Assembly: GCF_004193175.1 (NCBI RefSeq)
Contig: NZ_SAUH01000001.1
Coordinates: forward strand, 971,501-1,035,500
DNA: 64,000 bases
Direction: 5' to 3'
Source: Streptomyces sp. RFCAC02
Lineage (GTDB): Bacteria; Actinomycetota; Actinomycetes; Streptomycetales; Streptomycetaceae
How positions within the stretch are numbered: the first letter of the stretch is position 1; each line of letters starts with the position of its first letter. The notes beneath the pieces were generated by a model. The model ran no database searches, was not told the DNA's origin, and was given only the letters and a program-made list of their open reading frames with translations. Of the stretch, positions 42,644-52,155 are shown piece after piece. Made by a program: the position numbers and the translations under genes.

Positions 42644-44524
42644 CTACGCCGAAAGCCCATGTCGCGGCGCCGAAGCCGACCAGCCGGAGAAGCGGTCTTC
42701 CGTACGCAGGACCGGAAGGGCCTCGACAACCGAGGGGACAACAGCACTCGCGAGCGCTCCTGCTCCGTCCGAGGCGCGCAGGCTCGCAGCGCGCCTTATA
42801 GCATACGGGCGCATCGGAGCGGGGTCAATGCGCGGTTCGCCCCACGTGGGGCGAACCGGCCCGGACCGGGCGCTTTCCGGCACCACAGGCGCTCCGGAGG
42901 ACGTCCCCGGGCCGGGACGCGCCCCCGGCACGGGTGCCGCGGGGGCGCGCCGGGCAGCGGGCCGCGCGGTGTCAGACGGCGCGGCGGGAGACCACGACCA
43001 CCGCCGTGCCGTCCGCCGTGCCCGGCGCTCCGGGCTCCTGGGTGCCGTCCGGGTCGGCGGGGTCCTCGGGGTCGGCCGGGTCTGCGGGGTCCTCCTCGTC
43101 CCCGCACTCGTCCCCGGGTCCCCGGCACCGTCGTCCGGGTCTGCCGGGTCCTCCGGGTCTGCCGGGTCATCGGTGTCCGTGGAACCGTCCGGGTCACCGG
43201 GCGTGGCGGTGCCGCCGTCCGGGTCGGTGCCCTCGCCGGGCTCCTCCGTCCCCGGCCCCTCCGGGTCGGCGGGGTCGGCAGGATCCGTCGGGTCTGTGGG
43301 GTCCTCGGGGTCCGTCGGGTCCTCGGGATCGGCCGGGCACTCGGGCGCGGTCGGGTCGTCCGGGTCCTCCGGATCGCCGGGCTCCTCACCGCCGGGGTCG
43401 GTGGTCCCGGGCTCCTCGCCGCCCGGGTCGGTCGTCCCCGGCTCGTCGGTCCCGGGCTCCTCGGTGCCCGGCTCCTCGGTCTCCCCGTCGCCGTCCGGCA
43501 CCTCCGCGGCCGGGTCCTCGTCGGCCGGCCCGTCCGTGCCGCCCGACTCCCCCTCCGGGTCGCTGCCGGTGCCGGCACCGCCCGTGTCGCCGTCGCCCTC
43601 GTCGGCGGCCGGCGGGACCGTGGGCCGGGCGGCCGCGCCGGTGTCGCGCTCCTCCTCGTCCGCGCCGCCCGGCGACGGGCTGCCGGCTCCCGGCGACGCG
43701 GGGAGCTGCCCCTCGCCGTCGGGGACCTCGTGGACGCCGTGCCGGTAGTAGTCGATCCAGGAGCGGACCGTGCTGACGTAGTCCCAGGAGTGGTTGTAAC
43801 TGAGGATCGCCCGGTCCAGGCCGTCCGACGTGGCCAGGCTGCGGCCGGACGCGCACAGGTAGTCGCCGGCCGCGAGGGCGGCGTCGTACACGTTGTCGGG
43901 GTCCGCGACGCCGTCGCCGTTGCCGTCGGTGCCCCAGGTCTGCCACGTGGACGGGATGAACTGCATGGGGCCGACGGCGCGGTCGAACCGGGTGTCGCCG
44001 TCCCAGCGGCCGCCGTCCGTGTCGTCGATGCGGGCGAAGCCCTGCCCGTTGAGTGCGGGGCCGAGGATCGGCGTCGTCGTCGTGCCGTCCGCGGTGACGT
44101 CGCCGCCCCGCGCGTGCCCGGACTCGACCTTGCCGATGCCGGCGAGGACCTCCCAGGTGAGGTCGCAGCCGGGCGTCGTCGACCCCACGGTGCCGGCCGC
44201 CCTGCGGTAGGCGTCCAGGACGGTCGCGGGTATGCCGGCCTCCGCCGCGAGGTCCGCGTCGTCGTCCCCGCCCTCGGTGCCGTCGTCGGCCGTGCCGGGC
44301 TCCACGGTGTCCAGCGGCGGCAGGTCCGTGTGGTACGGCGGGTCGCCGGCACCGAGGTCCGGCGCCTCCGGTTCCGCGGCGACCGGCTCGCGCGCCGGGT
44401 CGGGCGGTACCACCGTCTCCCCCGCCGCGTCGGCCGCCTGGGAGGCGGTGAGCGCGGCCATCGCCGCCGCCGCGACCGCCGAGCCCGTGATCCCCCGGCG
44501 GAGCCTGCCGATTCGCAACGCCAC
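42644..44524 (-). CDS. secreted lytic transglycosylase with acidic repeat tail, frameshifted near its end
   Basis: Cuts peptidoglycan glycan strands. A signal peptide (ITGSAVAAAAMAALTASQAADA) is followed by an SLT/lysozyme-like domain at about 95-270 with WEVLAGIGKVESGH (catalytic glutamate), VGPMQFIPSTWQTWG and AILSYNHSWDYV. From about 305 the protein is a low-complexity tail rich in D, P, E, G and T (TEEPGTDEPGTTDPGGEEP). Near 43112 one G appears to be missing: the present frame runs on through arginine-rich nonsense to 42644, while the other frame continues the DP-repeat and ends VVVVSRRAV with a stop at 42972-42974. GTG 44524 follows AAGGGA. Confidence 0.85.
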   Translation of the reverse strand: MALRIGRLRRGITGSAVAAAAMAALTASQAADAAGETVVPPDPAREPVAAEPEAPDLGAGDPPYHTDLPPLDTVEPGTADDGTEGGDDDADLAAEAGIPATVLDAYRRAAGTVGSTTPGCDLTWEVLAGIGKVESGHARGGDVTADGTTTTPILGPALNGQGFARIDDTDGGRWDGDTRFDRAVGPMQFIPSTWQTWGTDGNGDGVADPDNVYDAALAAGDYLCASGRSLATSDGLDRAILSYNHSWDYVSTVRSWIDYYRHGVHEVPDGEGQLPASPGAGSPSPGGADEEERDTGAAARPTVPPAADEGDGDTGGAGTGSDPEGESGGTDGPADEDPAAEVPDGDGETEEPGTEEPGTDEPGTTDPGGEEPGTTDPGGEEPGDPEDPDDPTAPECPADPEDPTDPEDPTDPTDPADPADPEGPGTEEPGEGTDPDGGTATPGDPDGSTDTDDPADPEDPADPDDGAGDPGTSAGTRRTPQTRPTPRTPPTRTAPRSPERRARRTARRWSWSPAAPSDTARPAARRAPAAPVPGARPGPGTSSGAPVVPESARSGPVRPTWGEPRIDPAPMRPYAIRRAASLRASDGAGALASAVVPSVVEALPVLRTEDRFSGWSASAPRHGLSA

Positions 44525-44674
44525 TCGTGATCCCTTCCCCGCACCTGTGCCGCCGTCGGCGCTTCCCGTCGACGGACGACAGTACGACACACGACGGTTC
44601 CCTGCCAGGACCTACTGGCCTACTGCGAGTGGCAGTTGAGGAAACGCGGCGCCCGGGTCCGCCCGGCGGACCCC

Positions 44675-44837
44675 AGGGCCTGTCCGGCGGATCTTGCCTG
44701 TCTCGCGACGCCGGCCACGGCACCTCGCTGCGTTGCCGTATCGCGCGAATACGGTCGGGTATGAGCTGCGATCCGGCGCCTTGCGATGCACCGCATCCGA
44801 CGCCGCGAGCCGCGCCAAGACCCGCCGGACAGACCCT
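44675..44837. repeat. MITE-like palindromic repeat next to polA
   Basis: About 163 bases with 16-base terminal inverted repeats, AGGGCCTGTCCGGCGG (44675-44690) and its near-complement at 44822-44837 (15 of 16 match). The arms continue inward as imperfect complementarity (ATCTTGCC on the left, GGTCTTGGC read from the right), so most of the element can fold into one hairpin. It encodes nothing. The outer right end overlaps the polA stop codon (TAG, 44836-44838). Short palindromic units beginning with a GTCCGGCGG-like end are common between genes in Streptomyces; they may derive from insertion sequences. Confidence 0.7.
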
Positions 44838-47538
44838 AGTGCGCGGCGGCCTCCCAGGTGGTGCCCGCCCCGATGGAGACGTCCAGCGGGGCGCGCAGCT
44901 CCACCGCGTTCTTCATCTCGCGGCGGACCAGCTCGGTGACCCGCTCCCGCTCGCCCGGGGCCACTTCGAGCACGATCTCGTCGTGCACCTGGAGCAGCAT
45001 GCGGGTGCGCAGGTCATCGCGCCGCAGAGCCTCGTCCACGCGCAGCATGGCGATCTTCACGATGTCGGCGGCGGTGCCCTGGATCGGGGCGTTCAGGGCC
45101 ATGCGCTCCGCCATCTCGCGGCGCTGGCGGTTGGAGCTGGTCAGGTCGGGCAGGTAGCGGCGGCGGCCGAGGACGGTCTGCGTGTACCCGGTGACGCGGG
45201 CCTCGTCGACGACGTGCTGGAGGTAGTCCCGGACGCCGCCGAAGCGCTCGAAGTAGGTGTCCATCAGGCCGCGCGCCTCGTCGGCCGAGATCGAGAGCTG
45301 CTGGGAGAGGCCGAACGCGGACAGACCGTAGGCGAGGCCGTAGCTCATGGCCTTGATCCGCCGGCGCATCTCGGCGTCCACCTGCTCCTTGGGCACGGAG
45401 AAGACCTGCGAGCCGACGGTGGTGTGGAGGTCCTCGCCGGAGGTGAACGCCTCGATGAGCCCGGCGTCCTGCGACAGATGGGCCATGACGCGCAGCTCGA
45501 TCTGGCTGTAGTCGGCGGTGAGGAGGCACTCGTACCCCTCCCCGACGACGAAGCCGCGGCGGATGGCGCGGCCCTCGTCCGTGCGGACGGGGATGTTCTG
45601 CAGGTTGGGGTCGGTGGAGGAGAGACGGCCGGTAGCGGCCACGGTCTGCTGGAACGTGGTGTGGATGCGGCCGTCCGACGCGATGGTCTTGATCAGGCCC
45701 TCGACGGTGCTGCGGAGCCTGGCCTGCTCGCGGTGGCGCAGCATGATGACCGGCAGGGGGTGCTCGGTCTGGGCCGCGAGCCAGGTGAGGGCGTCGGCGT
45801 CGGTGGTGTAGCCCGTCTTCGTCTTCTTCGTCCTCGGGAGACCGAGCTCACCGAAGAGGACTTCCTGGAGCTGCTTGGGCGAGCCGAGGTTGAACTCGTG
45901 GCCGACGGAGGCGTGCGCCTCGGTCACCGCCTGCTGGACGGCGGCGGCGAACTGCTGCTCCAGGCGCTCCAGCCAGGCGCGGTCGGCCGGGATGCCGGCC
46001 CGCTCCATCCTGGCGAGGAGGTCGGAGGTGGGCAGCTCCAGGTCGGTGAGGAGGCCGGCGGCGCCGACCTCGGTGAGCCGGCCGCGGAACGCCTCGCCGA
46101 GGTCGAGCACGGTACGGGCGTGGCGCATCAGGCTGTCGGCCTCGGCGGCCTCGTCCGCGCCGAGGGTGAGCTGGCCGCTCTCGTCGGCGGGGCGGGCCAG
46201 CTCGCGGCCGAGGAACTCGACGCTGAGCCCGTCGAGCGCGAAGGAGCGGCGGCCGGGCTGGACCAGGTAGGCGGCCAGCGCGGTGTCCATGGTGATGCCC
46301 GCGACGTGCCAGCCGTGCTCGGCGAAGACGCGCTGGACGGCCTTGGCGTTGTGCACGATCTTGGGGCGGGCCGGGTCGGCGGCCCAGGCGGCGAAGGCGC
46401 GTTCGTCCGGCTCGTCGAGCCCGGCCGGGTCGAACCAGGCGGCCGGTCCGCCGGCGGTGGCGAGGGCGACGGCGTGGACGCTGCCCGCGCCCAGCTTCCA
46501 GGAGTCGAGGGTGGCCATGCCGAGGGGCTCGCCCCCGTGCTCCGCGAGCCAGGGGGCGAGGCCGCCGGCGGCCAGGACGGCGCCCTGGATCTCGACGCCC
46601 TCGGCGACGGCCGGCACGTCCTCCTCGGCGCCCGGATCCACGGCGAAGAGCCGGTCGCGGAGGCTGGCGTTGCGGAACTCCAGGGCGTCGAGGAGGACGG
46701 TGAGGGAGTCGCGGTCGTACGGCGCGCGCAGGAGGTCGGCAGGGCCGCAGCCGAGGTCGATGTCCCGCACCAGCTCGGTGAGGACGCGGTTGAGCCGGAC
46801 GGACTCCAGGTGCTCGCGGAGGTTCTGCCCGGCCTTGCCCTTCACCTCGTCGGCGCGCTCGGCCAGCTCGTCCAGGGAGCCGAACTGGTTGATCCACTTC
46901 GCGGCCGTCTTCTCGCCGACGCCGGGAATGCCGGGGAGGTTGTCCGACGGGTCGCCGCGCAGGGCGGCGAAGTCGGGGTAGCGGGCGGGCGGCAGACCGT
47001 ACTTCTCCAGGACCTTCTCCGGGGTGAAGCGGGTCAGCTCGGAGACGCCCTTCGTCGGGTAGAGGACGGTGACGCTCTCGCTCACGAGCTGGAACGCGTC
47101 GCGGTCGCCGGTGACGATCGACACGTGGAAGCCCTCGGCGGCGGCCCGGGTGGCGAGGGTGGCGATGACGTCGTCCGCCTCGTACCCGTCGACGGCGAAG
47201 CGCCGCACGCGCATGGTGTCGAGCAGCTCGCCGATCAGCTCGACCTGGCCCTTGAACTCGTCGGGCGTGGCGGAGCGGGTGGCCTTGTACTCCGTGTACC
47301 GCTCGGAGCGCCAGGTCCTGCGGGAGACGTCGAACGCGACGGCGAGGTGCGTGGGCGCCTCGTCGCGCAGCGTGTTGGCCAGCATGGAGGTGAAGCCGTA
47401 CACGGCGTTCGTCGGCTGGCCCACCGTGGTCGTGAAGTTCTCCGCGGGGAGCGCGAAGAAGGCGCGGTACGCCAGCGAGTGCCCGTCCAGCAGGAGGAGG
47501 CGGGGCGGGGCGGTCGTCTGCGATGCGTTCTCAGCCAC
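44836..47538 (-). CDS. polA: DNA polymerase I
   Basis: Repair and Okazaki-fragment polymerase, 900 residues. It has a 5'-3' exonuclease domain at about 1-300 (LLLDGHSLAYRAFFAL, DGYEADDVIATLA, TGDRDAFQLV, GDPSDNLPGIPGVGEKTA), a middle 3'-5' exonuclease-like domain that lacks the carboxylate metal ligands (as usual in actinobacteria, probably no proofreading), and a family-A polymerase domain with LLTADYSQIELRVMAHLS, RRRIKAMSYGLAYGLS and LQVHDEIVLEV. The GTG at 47538 follows GGGAGGA by eight bases. The stop lies inside the end of the inverted-repeat element. Confidence 0.97.
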   Translation of the reverse strand: MAENASQTTAPPRLLLLDGHSLAYRAFFALPAENFTTTVGQPTNAVYGFTSMLANTLRDEAPTHLAVAFDVSRRTWRSERYTEYKATRSATPDEFKGQVELIGELLDTMRVRRFAVDGYEADDVIATLATRAAAEGFHVSIVTGDRDAFQLVSESVTVLYPTKGVSELTRFTPEKVLEKYGLPPARYPDFAALRGDPSDNLPGIPGVGEKTAAKWINQFGSLDELAERADEVKGKAGQNLREHLESVRLNRVLTELVRDIDLGCGPADLLRAPYDRDSLTVLLDALEFRNASLRDRLFAVDPGAEEDVPAVAEGVEIQGAVLAAGGLAPWLAEHGGEPLGMATLDSWKLGAGSVHAVALATAGGPAAWFDPAGLDEPDERAFAAWAADPARPKIVHNAKAVQRVFAEHGWHVAGITMDTALAAYLVQPGRRSFALDGLSVEFLGRELARPADESGQLTLGADEAAEADSLMRHARTVLDLGEAFRGRLTEVGAAGLLTDLELPTSDLLARMERAGIPADRAWLERLEQQFAAAVQQAVTEAHASVGHEFNLGSPKQLQEVLFGELGLPRTKKTKTGYTTDADALTWLAAQTEHPLPVIMLRHREQARLRSTVEGLIKTIASDGRIHTTFQQTVAATGRLSSTDPNLQNIPVRTDEGRAIRRGFVVGEGYECLLTADYSQIELRVMAHLSQDAGLIEAFTSGEDLHTTVGSQVFSVPKEQVDAEMRRRIKAMSYGLAYGLSAFGLSQQLSISADEARGLMDTYFERFGGVRDYLQHVVDEARVTGYTQTVLGRRRYLPDLTSSNRQRREMAERMALNAPIQGTAADIVKIAMLRVDEALRRDDLRTRMLLQVHDEIVLEVAPGERERVTELVRREMKNAVELRAPLDVSIGAGTTWEAAAH

Positions 47539-47637
47539 GTTCCCGATCCTCCCACGGACCACTGACACTCCCGGCCGGACGTGCGAGGATCGTGGGATCG
47601 CTCCGTGCGCCCCCACATCACGCGAGGAGAGGACTCC

Positions 47638-49941
47638 ATGCCCGCCGAGCCGCCGGCCACCGATCCCGTCCAGGACGCGCCCGCCGTGGGCGCTCCCCGG
47701 CACTCCGCGGCGGGGCTCCCGGCCGTCGGGCACGCGCTGCGCGTCGCGCAGCGGCAGATGGGGGTGCGGCGCACGGCGCTCACCCTGCTGCGCGTGAACC
47801 AGCCGGACGGCTTCGACTGCCCCGGGTGCGCGTGGCCCGAGCCGGGGCGGACGCACACGGCGGAGTTCTGCGAGAACGGCGCGAAGGCCGTGGCGGAGGA
47901 GGCGACGCTGCGGCGGGTCACGCCGGAGTTCTTCGCCGAACACCCGGTGGGCGAGCTGGCCGGGCGGTCCGGGTACTGGCTGGGGCAGCAGGGGCGGCTG
48001 ACGACACCGATGTACCTGCCGGAGGGCGCCGACCGGTACGAGCCGGTGAGCTGGGAGCGGGCGTTCGACATCGTCGCGGACGAACTGCGGTCGCTCGATT
48101 CGCCGGACGAGGCGGTCTTCTACACCTCGGGGCGCACGAGCAACGAGGCGGCGTTCCTCTACCAGTTGTTCGCCCGCGAGTTCGGCACGAACAACCTGCC
48201 GGACTGCTCGAACATGTGCCACGAGTCGTCCGGCTCGGCGCTGGTGGAGACGATCGGCGTCGGCAAGGGCAGCGTGACCCTGGAGGATCTGCACCACGCC
48301 GATCTGATCATCGTCGCCGGCCAGAACCCGGGGACGAACCATCCCCGTATGCTGTCCGCCCTGGAACGGGCGAAAGCGGGCGGAAGCCGCATCATCTCGG
48401 TCAATCCGCTGCCGGAGGCCGGGCTCGAACGCTTCCGCAACCCGCAGACGCCCCGGGGCCTCGCGGGCCGGGGCACGGCGCTGACCGACCTGTTCCTCCA
48501 GATCAGGATCGGCGGCGACCAGGCGCTGTTCCGGCTGCTCAACCGGCTCATCCTGGAGCGGGACGGCGCGGTGGACACCGCGTTCGTGACGGAGCACTGC
48601 CACGGCTTCGACGAGTTCGCCGCGGCGGCGCCGGCGGCCGACTGGGACGAGACGCTGGCCGCCACCGGCCTCGACCGCTCCGAGATCGAACGCGCCCTGG
48701 AGATGGTGCTGGCCTCCCGCAGGACCGTCGTCTGCTGGGCGATGGGCCTGACCCAGCACAAGCACGCGGTGCCGACCATCAAGGAGGTCGTGAACTTCCT
48801 CCTCCTGCGCGGGAACATCGGCCGCCCCGGCGCGGGCGTGTGCCCGGTGCGCGGCCACAGCAACGTGCAGGGCGACCGGACCATGGGCATCCACGAGAAG
48901 CCGGCCGCCGCGTTCCTCGACGCGCTGGAGCACGAGTTCGGCTTCGCGCCGCCGCGCCGGCACGGCCTGGACGTGGTCGAGGCGATCCGCGCGCTGCGCG
49001 ACGGGCGCGCGAAGGTGTTCTTCGCCATGGGCGGGAACTTCGTCGCCGCGAGCCCCGACACGGACGTCACCGAGGCGGCGATGCGGCGGGCGCGCCTGAC
49101 CGTGCACGTCTCCACGAAACTGAACCGCTCGCACTGTGTCACGGGCACACGGGCGCTGATCCTGCCGACGCTCGGCCGCACCGAGCGCGACGTGCGGGCG
49201 GGCGGCGAGCAGTTCGTCACCGTCGAGGACTCGATGGGGATGGTCCACGCCTCACGGGGGCGGCTGCGGCCCGCGGACGACGCGCTGCTGTCGGAGCCGG
49301 CGATCGTGTGCCGGCTGGCGCGGCGGGTGCTGGGCGAGGACAGCGCGACGCCGTGGGAGGAGTTCGAGGCGGACTACCGGCGGGTGCGGGAGCGCATCGC
49401 GCGGGTGGTCCCCGGCTTCGAGGACTTCGAGGAGCGCGTGGCCCGGCCCGGCGGCTTCGCGCTGCCGCACGCCCCCCGCGACAGCCGGACCTTCCCCACC
49501 GCCACCGGCAAGGCGAACTTCACGGCGTCCCCCGTCGAATATCCGCAGGTGCCCGCGGGACGGCTGCTGCTCCAGACCCTCCGCTCCCACGACCAGTACA
49601 ACACCACGATCTACGGCCTCGACGACCGCTACCGCGGCATCAGCGGCGGCCGGCGGATCGTACTGGTGCACCCCGACGACGCGGCGGAGCGCGGGCTCGC
49701 CGACGGCGCCCTGGCCGACCTGACCAGCGAGTGGACGGACGGCAGCGAGCGCACGGCGCCCGGCTTCCGCGTCGTGCACTACCCGACGACGCGGGGGTGC
49801 GCCGCCGCGTACTACCCGGAGACCAACGTGCTGGTGCCGCTCGACGCGACCGCCGACGTCAGCAACACCCCGGCGTCCAAGTCGGTCGTCATCCGTCTCA
49901 CCCCGGCGGCGGACGCCCGGACCGGCCTGGTAGAACGCTGA
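47638..49941 (+). CDS. FdhF/YdeP-family molybdopterin oxidoreductase
   Basis: A 767-residue protein of the YdeP branch of molybdopterin (bis-MGD) oxidoreductases. An N-terminal cysteine cluster (GFDCPGCAWPEP) may bind an iron-sulfur centre, but the full CxxCxxxC set of formate dehydrogenase is not seen. The catalytic part shows FYTSGRTSNEAAFLYQL, NMCHESSGSAL, IIVAGQNPGTNHPRML, GNIGRPGAGVCPVRGHSNVQG and the C-terminal cofactor-binding QYNTTIYGLDDRYRG. E. coli YdeP is linked to acid resistance; the substrate is unknown. The ATG follows GAGGAGAGG. It is divergent from polA and followed immediately by the thioesterase gene. Confidence 0.9.
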   Translation: MPAEPPATDPVQDAPAVGAPRHSAAGLPAVGHALRVAQRQMGVRRTALTLLRVNQPDGFDCPGCAWPEPGRTHTAEFCENGAKAVAEEATLRRVTPEFFAEHPVGELAGRSGYWLGQQGRLTTPMYLPEGADRYEPVSWERAFDIVADELRSLDSPDEAVFYTSGRTSNEAAFLYQLFAREFGTNNLPDCSNMCHESSGSALVETIGVGKGSVTLEDLHHADLIIVAGQNPGTNHPRMLSALERAKAGGSRIISVNPLPEAGLERFRNPQTPRGLAGRGTALTDLFLQIRIGGDQALFRLLNRLILERDGAVDTAFVTEHCHGFDEFAAAAPAADWDETLAATGLDRSEIERALEMVLASRRTVVCWAMGLTQHKHAVPTIKEVVNFLLLRGNIGRPGAGVCPVRGHSNVQGDRTMGIHEKPAAAFLDALEHEFGFAPPRRHGLDVVEAIRALRDGRAKVFFAMGGNFVAASPDTDVTEAAMRRARLTVHVSTKLNRSHCVTGTRALILPTLGRTERDVRAGGEQFVTVEDSMGMVHASRGRLRPADDALLSEPAIVCRLARRVLGEDSATPWEEFEADYRRVRERIARVVPGFEDFEERVARPGGFALPHAPRDSRTFPTATGKANFTASPVEYPQVPAGRLLLQTLRSHDQYNTTIYGLDDRYRGISGGRRIVLVHPDDAAERGLADGALADLTSEWTDGSERTAPGFRVVHYPTTRGCAAAYYPETNVLVPLDATADVSNTPASKSVVIRLTPAADARTGLVER

Positions 49942-49942
49942 C

Positions 49943-50449
49943 ATGGGCGACAGCACACGTACACAGTTCCCGGCCGGCCTCCTCGACCAGTGGGCGGGCC
50001 TCGGCATCGACCTTCGGGCGCTGTTCTCGGCGGGGGCGCTCGGCGGGCGGATGGGGCTGCGGATCGTGTCCGCGTCCCCGCAGGAGGTCGTCGGGACGCT
50101 CCCCGTCGAGGGGAACACCCAGCCGTACGGCCTGCTGCACGGCGGCGCGTCCGCCGTCCTCGCCGAGACGCTGGGCTCGGTCGGCGCGATGCTCCACGCG
50201 GGGCCGAACAAGATCGCGGTCGGCGTCGACCTGAGCTGTACGCACCACCGGCCCGTCAGGTCGGGGCTGGTGAGGGGTGTCGCGACACCCGCGCACACCG
50301 GCCGCACCTCCGCGACGTACGAGATCGTGCTGCACGACGAGCGGGAGAAGCGCGTGTGCACGGCGCGGCTGACGTGCGCGCTGCGGCCCGCGACGCAGCA
50401 GGCGCAGGCGAACGGGGCGCCGGAGGCCGGCGCCCCGCCCGTGGAGTGA
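49943..50449 (+). CDS. PaaI-type hotdog-fold thioesterase
   Basis: A 168-residue hotdog-fold protein. The core signature is YGLLHGGASAVLAETLGS, with GTLPVEGNTQ before it and ARLTCAL at the end; the layout matches the PaaI / DHNA-CoA-like thioesterases that hydrolyse (often aromatic) acyl-CoAs. The C-terminal 20 residues are Ala/Gly/Pro-rich. The ATG is one base beyond the stop of the molybdopterin oxidoreductase gene, indicating coupling and maybe a shared process that cannot be named. Convergent with livF. Confidence 0.9.
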   Translation: MGDSTRTQFPAGLLDQWAGLGIDLRALFSAGALGGRMGLRIVSASPQEVVGTLPVEGNTQPYGLLHGGASAVLAETLGSVGAMLHAGPNKIAVGVDLSCTHHRPVRSGLVRGVATPAHTGRTSATYEIVLHDEREKRVCTARLTCALRPATQQAQANGAPEAGAPPVE

Positions 50450-50461
50450 GGCGGACCCGCG

Positions 50462-51238
50462 TCACGCGCCTCCCGGATCGACCGTCTCCCCGAGGTAGGC
50501 CGCCCGTATGCGCGGGTCGGACAGGAGCGTGCCCGCCTCGCCGCTCATGGCGACGGTCCCCGTCTCCAGGACGTAGCCGCGGTCGGCGAGCCGGAGTGCC
50601 TGCGCGGCGTTCTGCTCGACCAGCAGGAGGGTCGTGCCCTGGGCGTTGATCTCGCGCAGGATCTCGAAGATCTGCTGCACGATCAGCGGTGCGAGGCCCA
50701 TGGACGGCTCGTCGAGCAGCAGGAGTTCCGGTTTGCCCATCAGGGCGCGGCCGATGGCGAGCATCTGCTGCTCGCCGCCGGAGAGCGTGCCGCTGATCTG
50801 CTTGCGCCGGTCGGCGAGCCGGGGGAAGAGGGTGAAGACCCGGTCGAGGTCGGCCGGGTCGGGGCGGCGCAGCCGGTAGGCGCCCATGCGGAGGTTCTCC
50901 AGGACCGACATGCGGGGGAAGACGCGGCGTCCCTCGGGCACGTGGCCGATGCCGAACCTGACCAGTTCGTGCGATCTGATGCCGTCCACCCGCTCGCCGT
51001 GCAGGAGGACCTGGCCCCTGCGGGGGGTCAGCATGCCCGACGCGGTCTTGAGGGTGGTCGACTTGCCCGCGCCGTTGGCCCCGAGGAGGGCGACGACCTC
51101 GCCCGCGGCGACCGTGAGGCCGACGCCCTTGAGCGCCTCGATCGCGCCGTAGGCGACGTGCAGGTCGCGCAGTTCGAGAAGCGGTGGCCCGGCCGGTGCG
51201 GGGGGCGGGGCCGGCTCCTTCTGTGCCTCCGTGGTCAC
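50462..51238 (-). CDS. livF: branched-chain amino-acid ABC transporter ATP-binding protein LivF
   Basis: Second ATPase of a Liv-type importer, 258 residues. Walker A GANGAGKST, signature LSGGEQQMLAIGRAL, Walker B LLLLDEPSMGL and the LivF-type ending LRLADRGYVLETGTV are visible. The GTG start forms a GTGA overlap with the livG stop, so the two ATPases are translationally coupled. It is the last gene of livJ-H-M-G-F. Confidence 0.95.
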   Translation of the reverse strand: MTTEAQKEPAPPPAPAGPPLLELRDLHVAYGAIEALKGVGLTVAAGEVVALLGANGAGKSTTLKTASGMLTPRRGQVLLHGERVDGIRSHELVRFGIGHVPEGRRVFPRMSVLENLRMGAYRLRRPDPADLDRVFTLFPRLADRRKQISGTLSGGEQQMLAIGRALMGKPELLLLDEPSMGLAPLIVQQIFEILREINAQGTTLLLVEQNAAQALRLADRGYVLETGTVAMSGEAGTLLSDPRIRAAYLGETVDPGGA

Positions 51239-52155
51239 GGGCGTTCCTCCTCGCCTTCCTTGCCTTCCCCGCTCTCCCCGGCCGGCCCGCCCCCGGTGGC
51301 GGCGAGCGTCTCGGCGACGGCGGCGCCGTCCTCGTCGGCCGAGGTGCCGAGGTACGCCTCGACGACGGCCGGGTCGGCCTGCACCTCGGCCGGGGTGCCC
51401 TCGGCGATGGTGCGGCCGAAGTTCAGCACCACGACGCGGTCGGCGACCGACATGACGAGTTTCATGTCGTGCTCGATCAGGAGGACGCTGACGTCCAGTT
51501 CCGTGTTGATGCGGCGGATCAGCAGTTCGAGGTCGTGTTTCTCGGTGGGGTTGGTGCCGGCCGCCGGCTCGTCGAGGAGCAGGAGTTCCGGGGTGGTCGC
51601 GAGGGCGCGGGCGATCTCCAGGCGGCGCTGCTCGCCGTAGCTGAGGGCCGAGGCCAGCTCGTTGATCCGGTGTTCGAGGCCGACGAACGCCAGCATGCGG
51701 TGGGCCGCCCGGTCGCTCTCGCGCTCGTCGCGGCGGGCGCCGGGCAGCCCCAGCATGATCGAGAGGGCGTCCGTCCGCTGCCGGGTCTCGACGGCGATCT
51801 TGACGTTCTCCAGCACGGTGAGCGCCCCGAACAGCCGGATGTTCTGGAACGTCCTGGCCACGCCGAGGCGGCTGACGCGGTGCGGTTTGCGTCCGCGCAG
51901 CTCGTGTTCGCCGCCCCTCCCGGGGCGGAAGGTGATGACGCCCTCCTGCGGGAGGTAGGCGCCGGTCAGCGCGTTGAACAGCGATGTCTTGCCGGCGCCG
52001 TTCGGTCCGATGACGGCCAGGATCTCGCCACGCCTGACCTGCAGCGCGACGCCGTCCAGGCTGGTCAGGCCGCCGAAGCGGAGGGTGACTCCGGACGCGT
52101 CGAGGATGAGGTCGGCCGCCGCGGGGGCGGGTGCCCCGCTCGTTCGGGTGGTCAT
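51235..52155 (-). CDS. livG: branched-chain amino-acid ABC transporter ATP-binding protein LivG
   Basis: First ATPase of the importer, 306 residues. It has Walker A GPNGAGKTS, the LivG-type VARTFQNIRLFGALTVLENV, signature SYGEQRRLEIARAL and Walker B LLLLDEPAAGTNP. A C-terminal tail of about 35 acidic/glycine residues (ADEDGAAVAETLAATGG and following) extends beyond the usual LivG length. It overlaps livM (ATGA) at its start and livF (GTGA) at its end. Confidence 0.95.
   Translation of the reverse strand: MTTRTSGAPAPAAADLILDASGVTLRFGGLTSLDGVALQVRRGEILAVIGPNGAGKTSLFNALTGAYLPQEGVITFRPGRGGEHELRGRKPHRVSRLGVARTFQNIRLFGALTVLENVKIAVETRQRTDALSIMLGLPGARRDERESDRAAHRMLAFVGLEHRINELASALSYGEQRRLEIARALATTPELLLLDEPAAGTNPTEKHDLELLIRRINTELDVSVLLIEHDMKLVMSVADRVVVLNFGRTIAEGTPAEVQADPAVVEAYLGTSADEDGAAVAETLAATGGGPAGESGEGKEGEEERP

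Noticed and set aside
43000..43500. CRISPR-like short repeats
   Set aside because: The repeating GGGTC/GTCCTCGG units are codons of the D/P/E/G/T-rich tail of the lytic transglycosylase; spacing is irregular and there are no unique spacers or cas genes.
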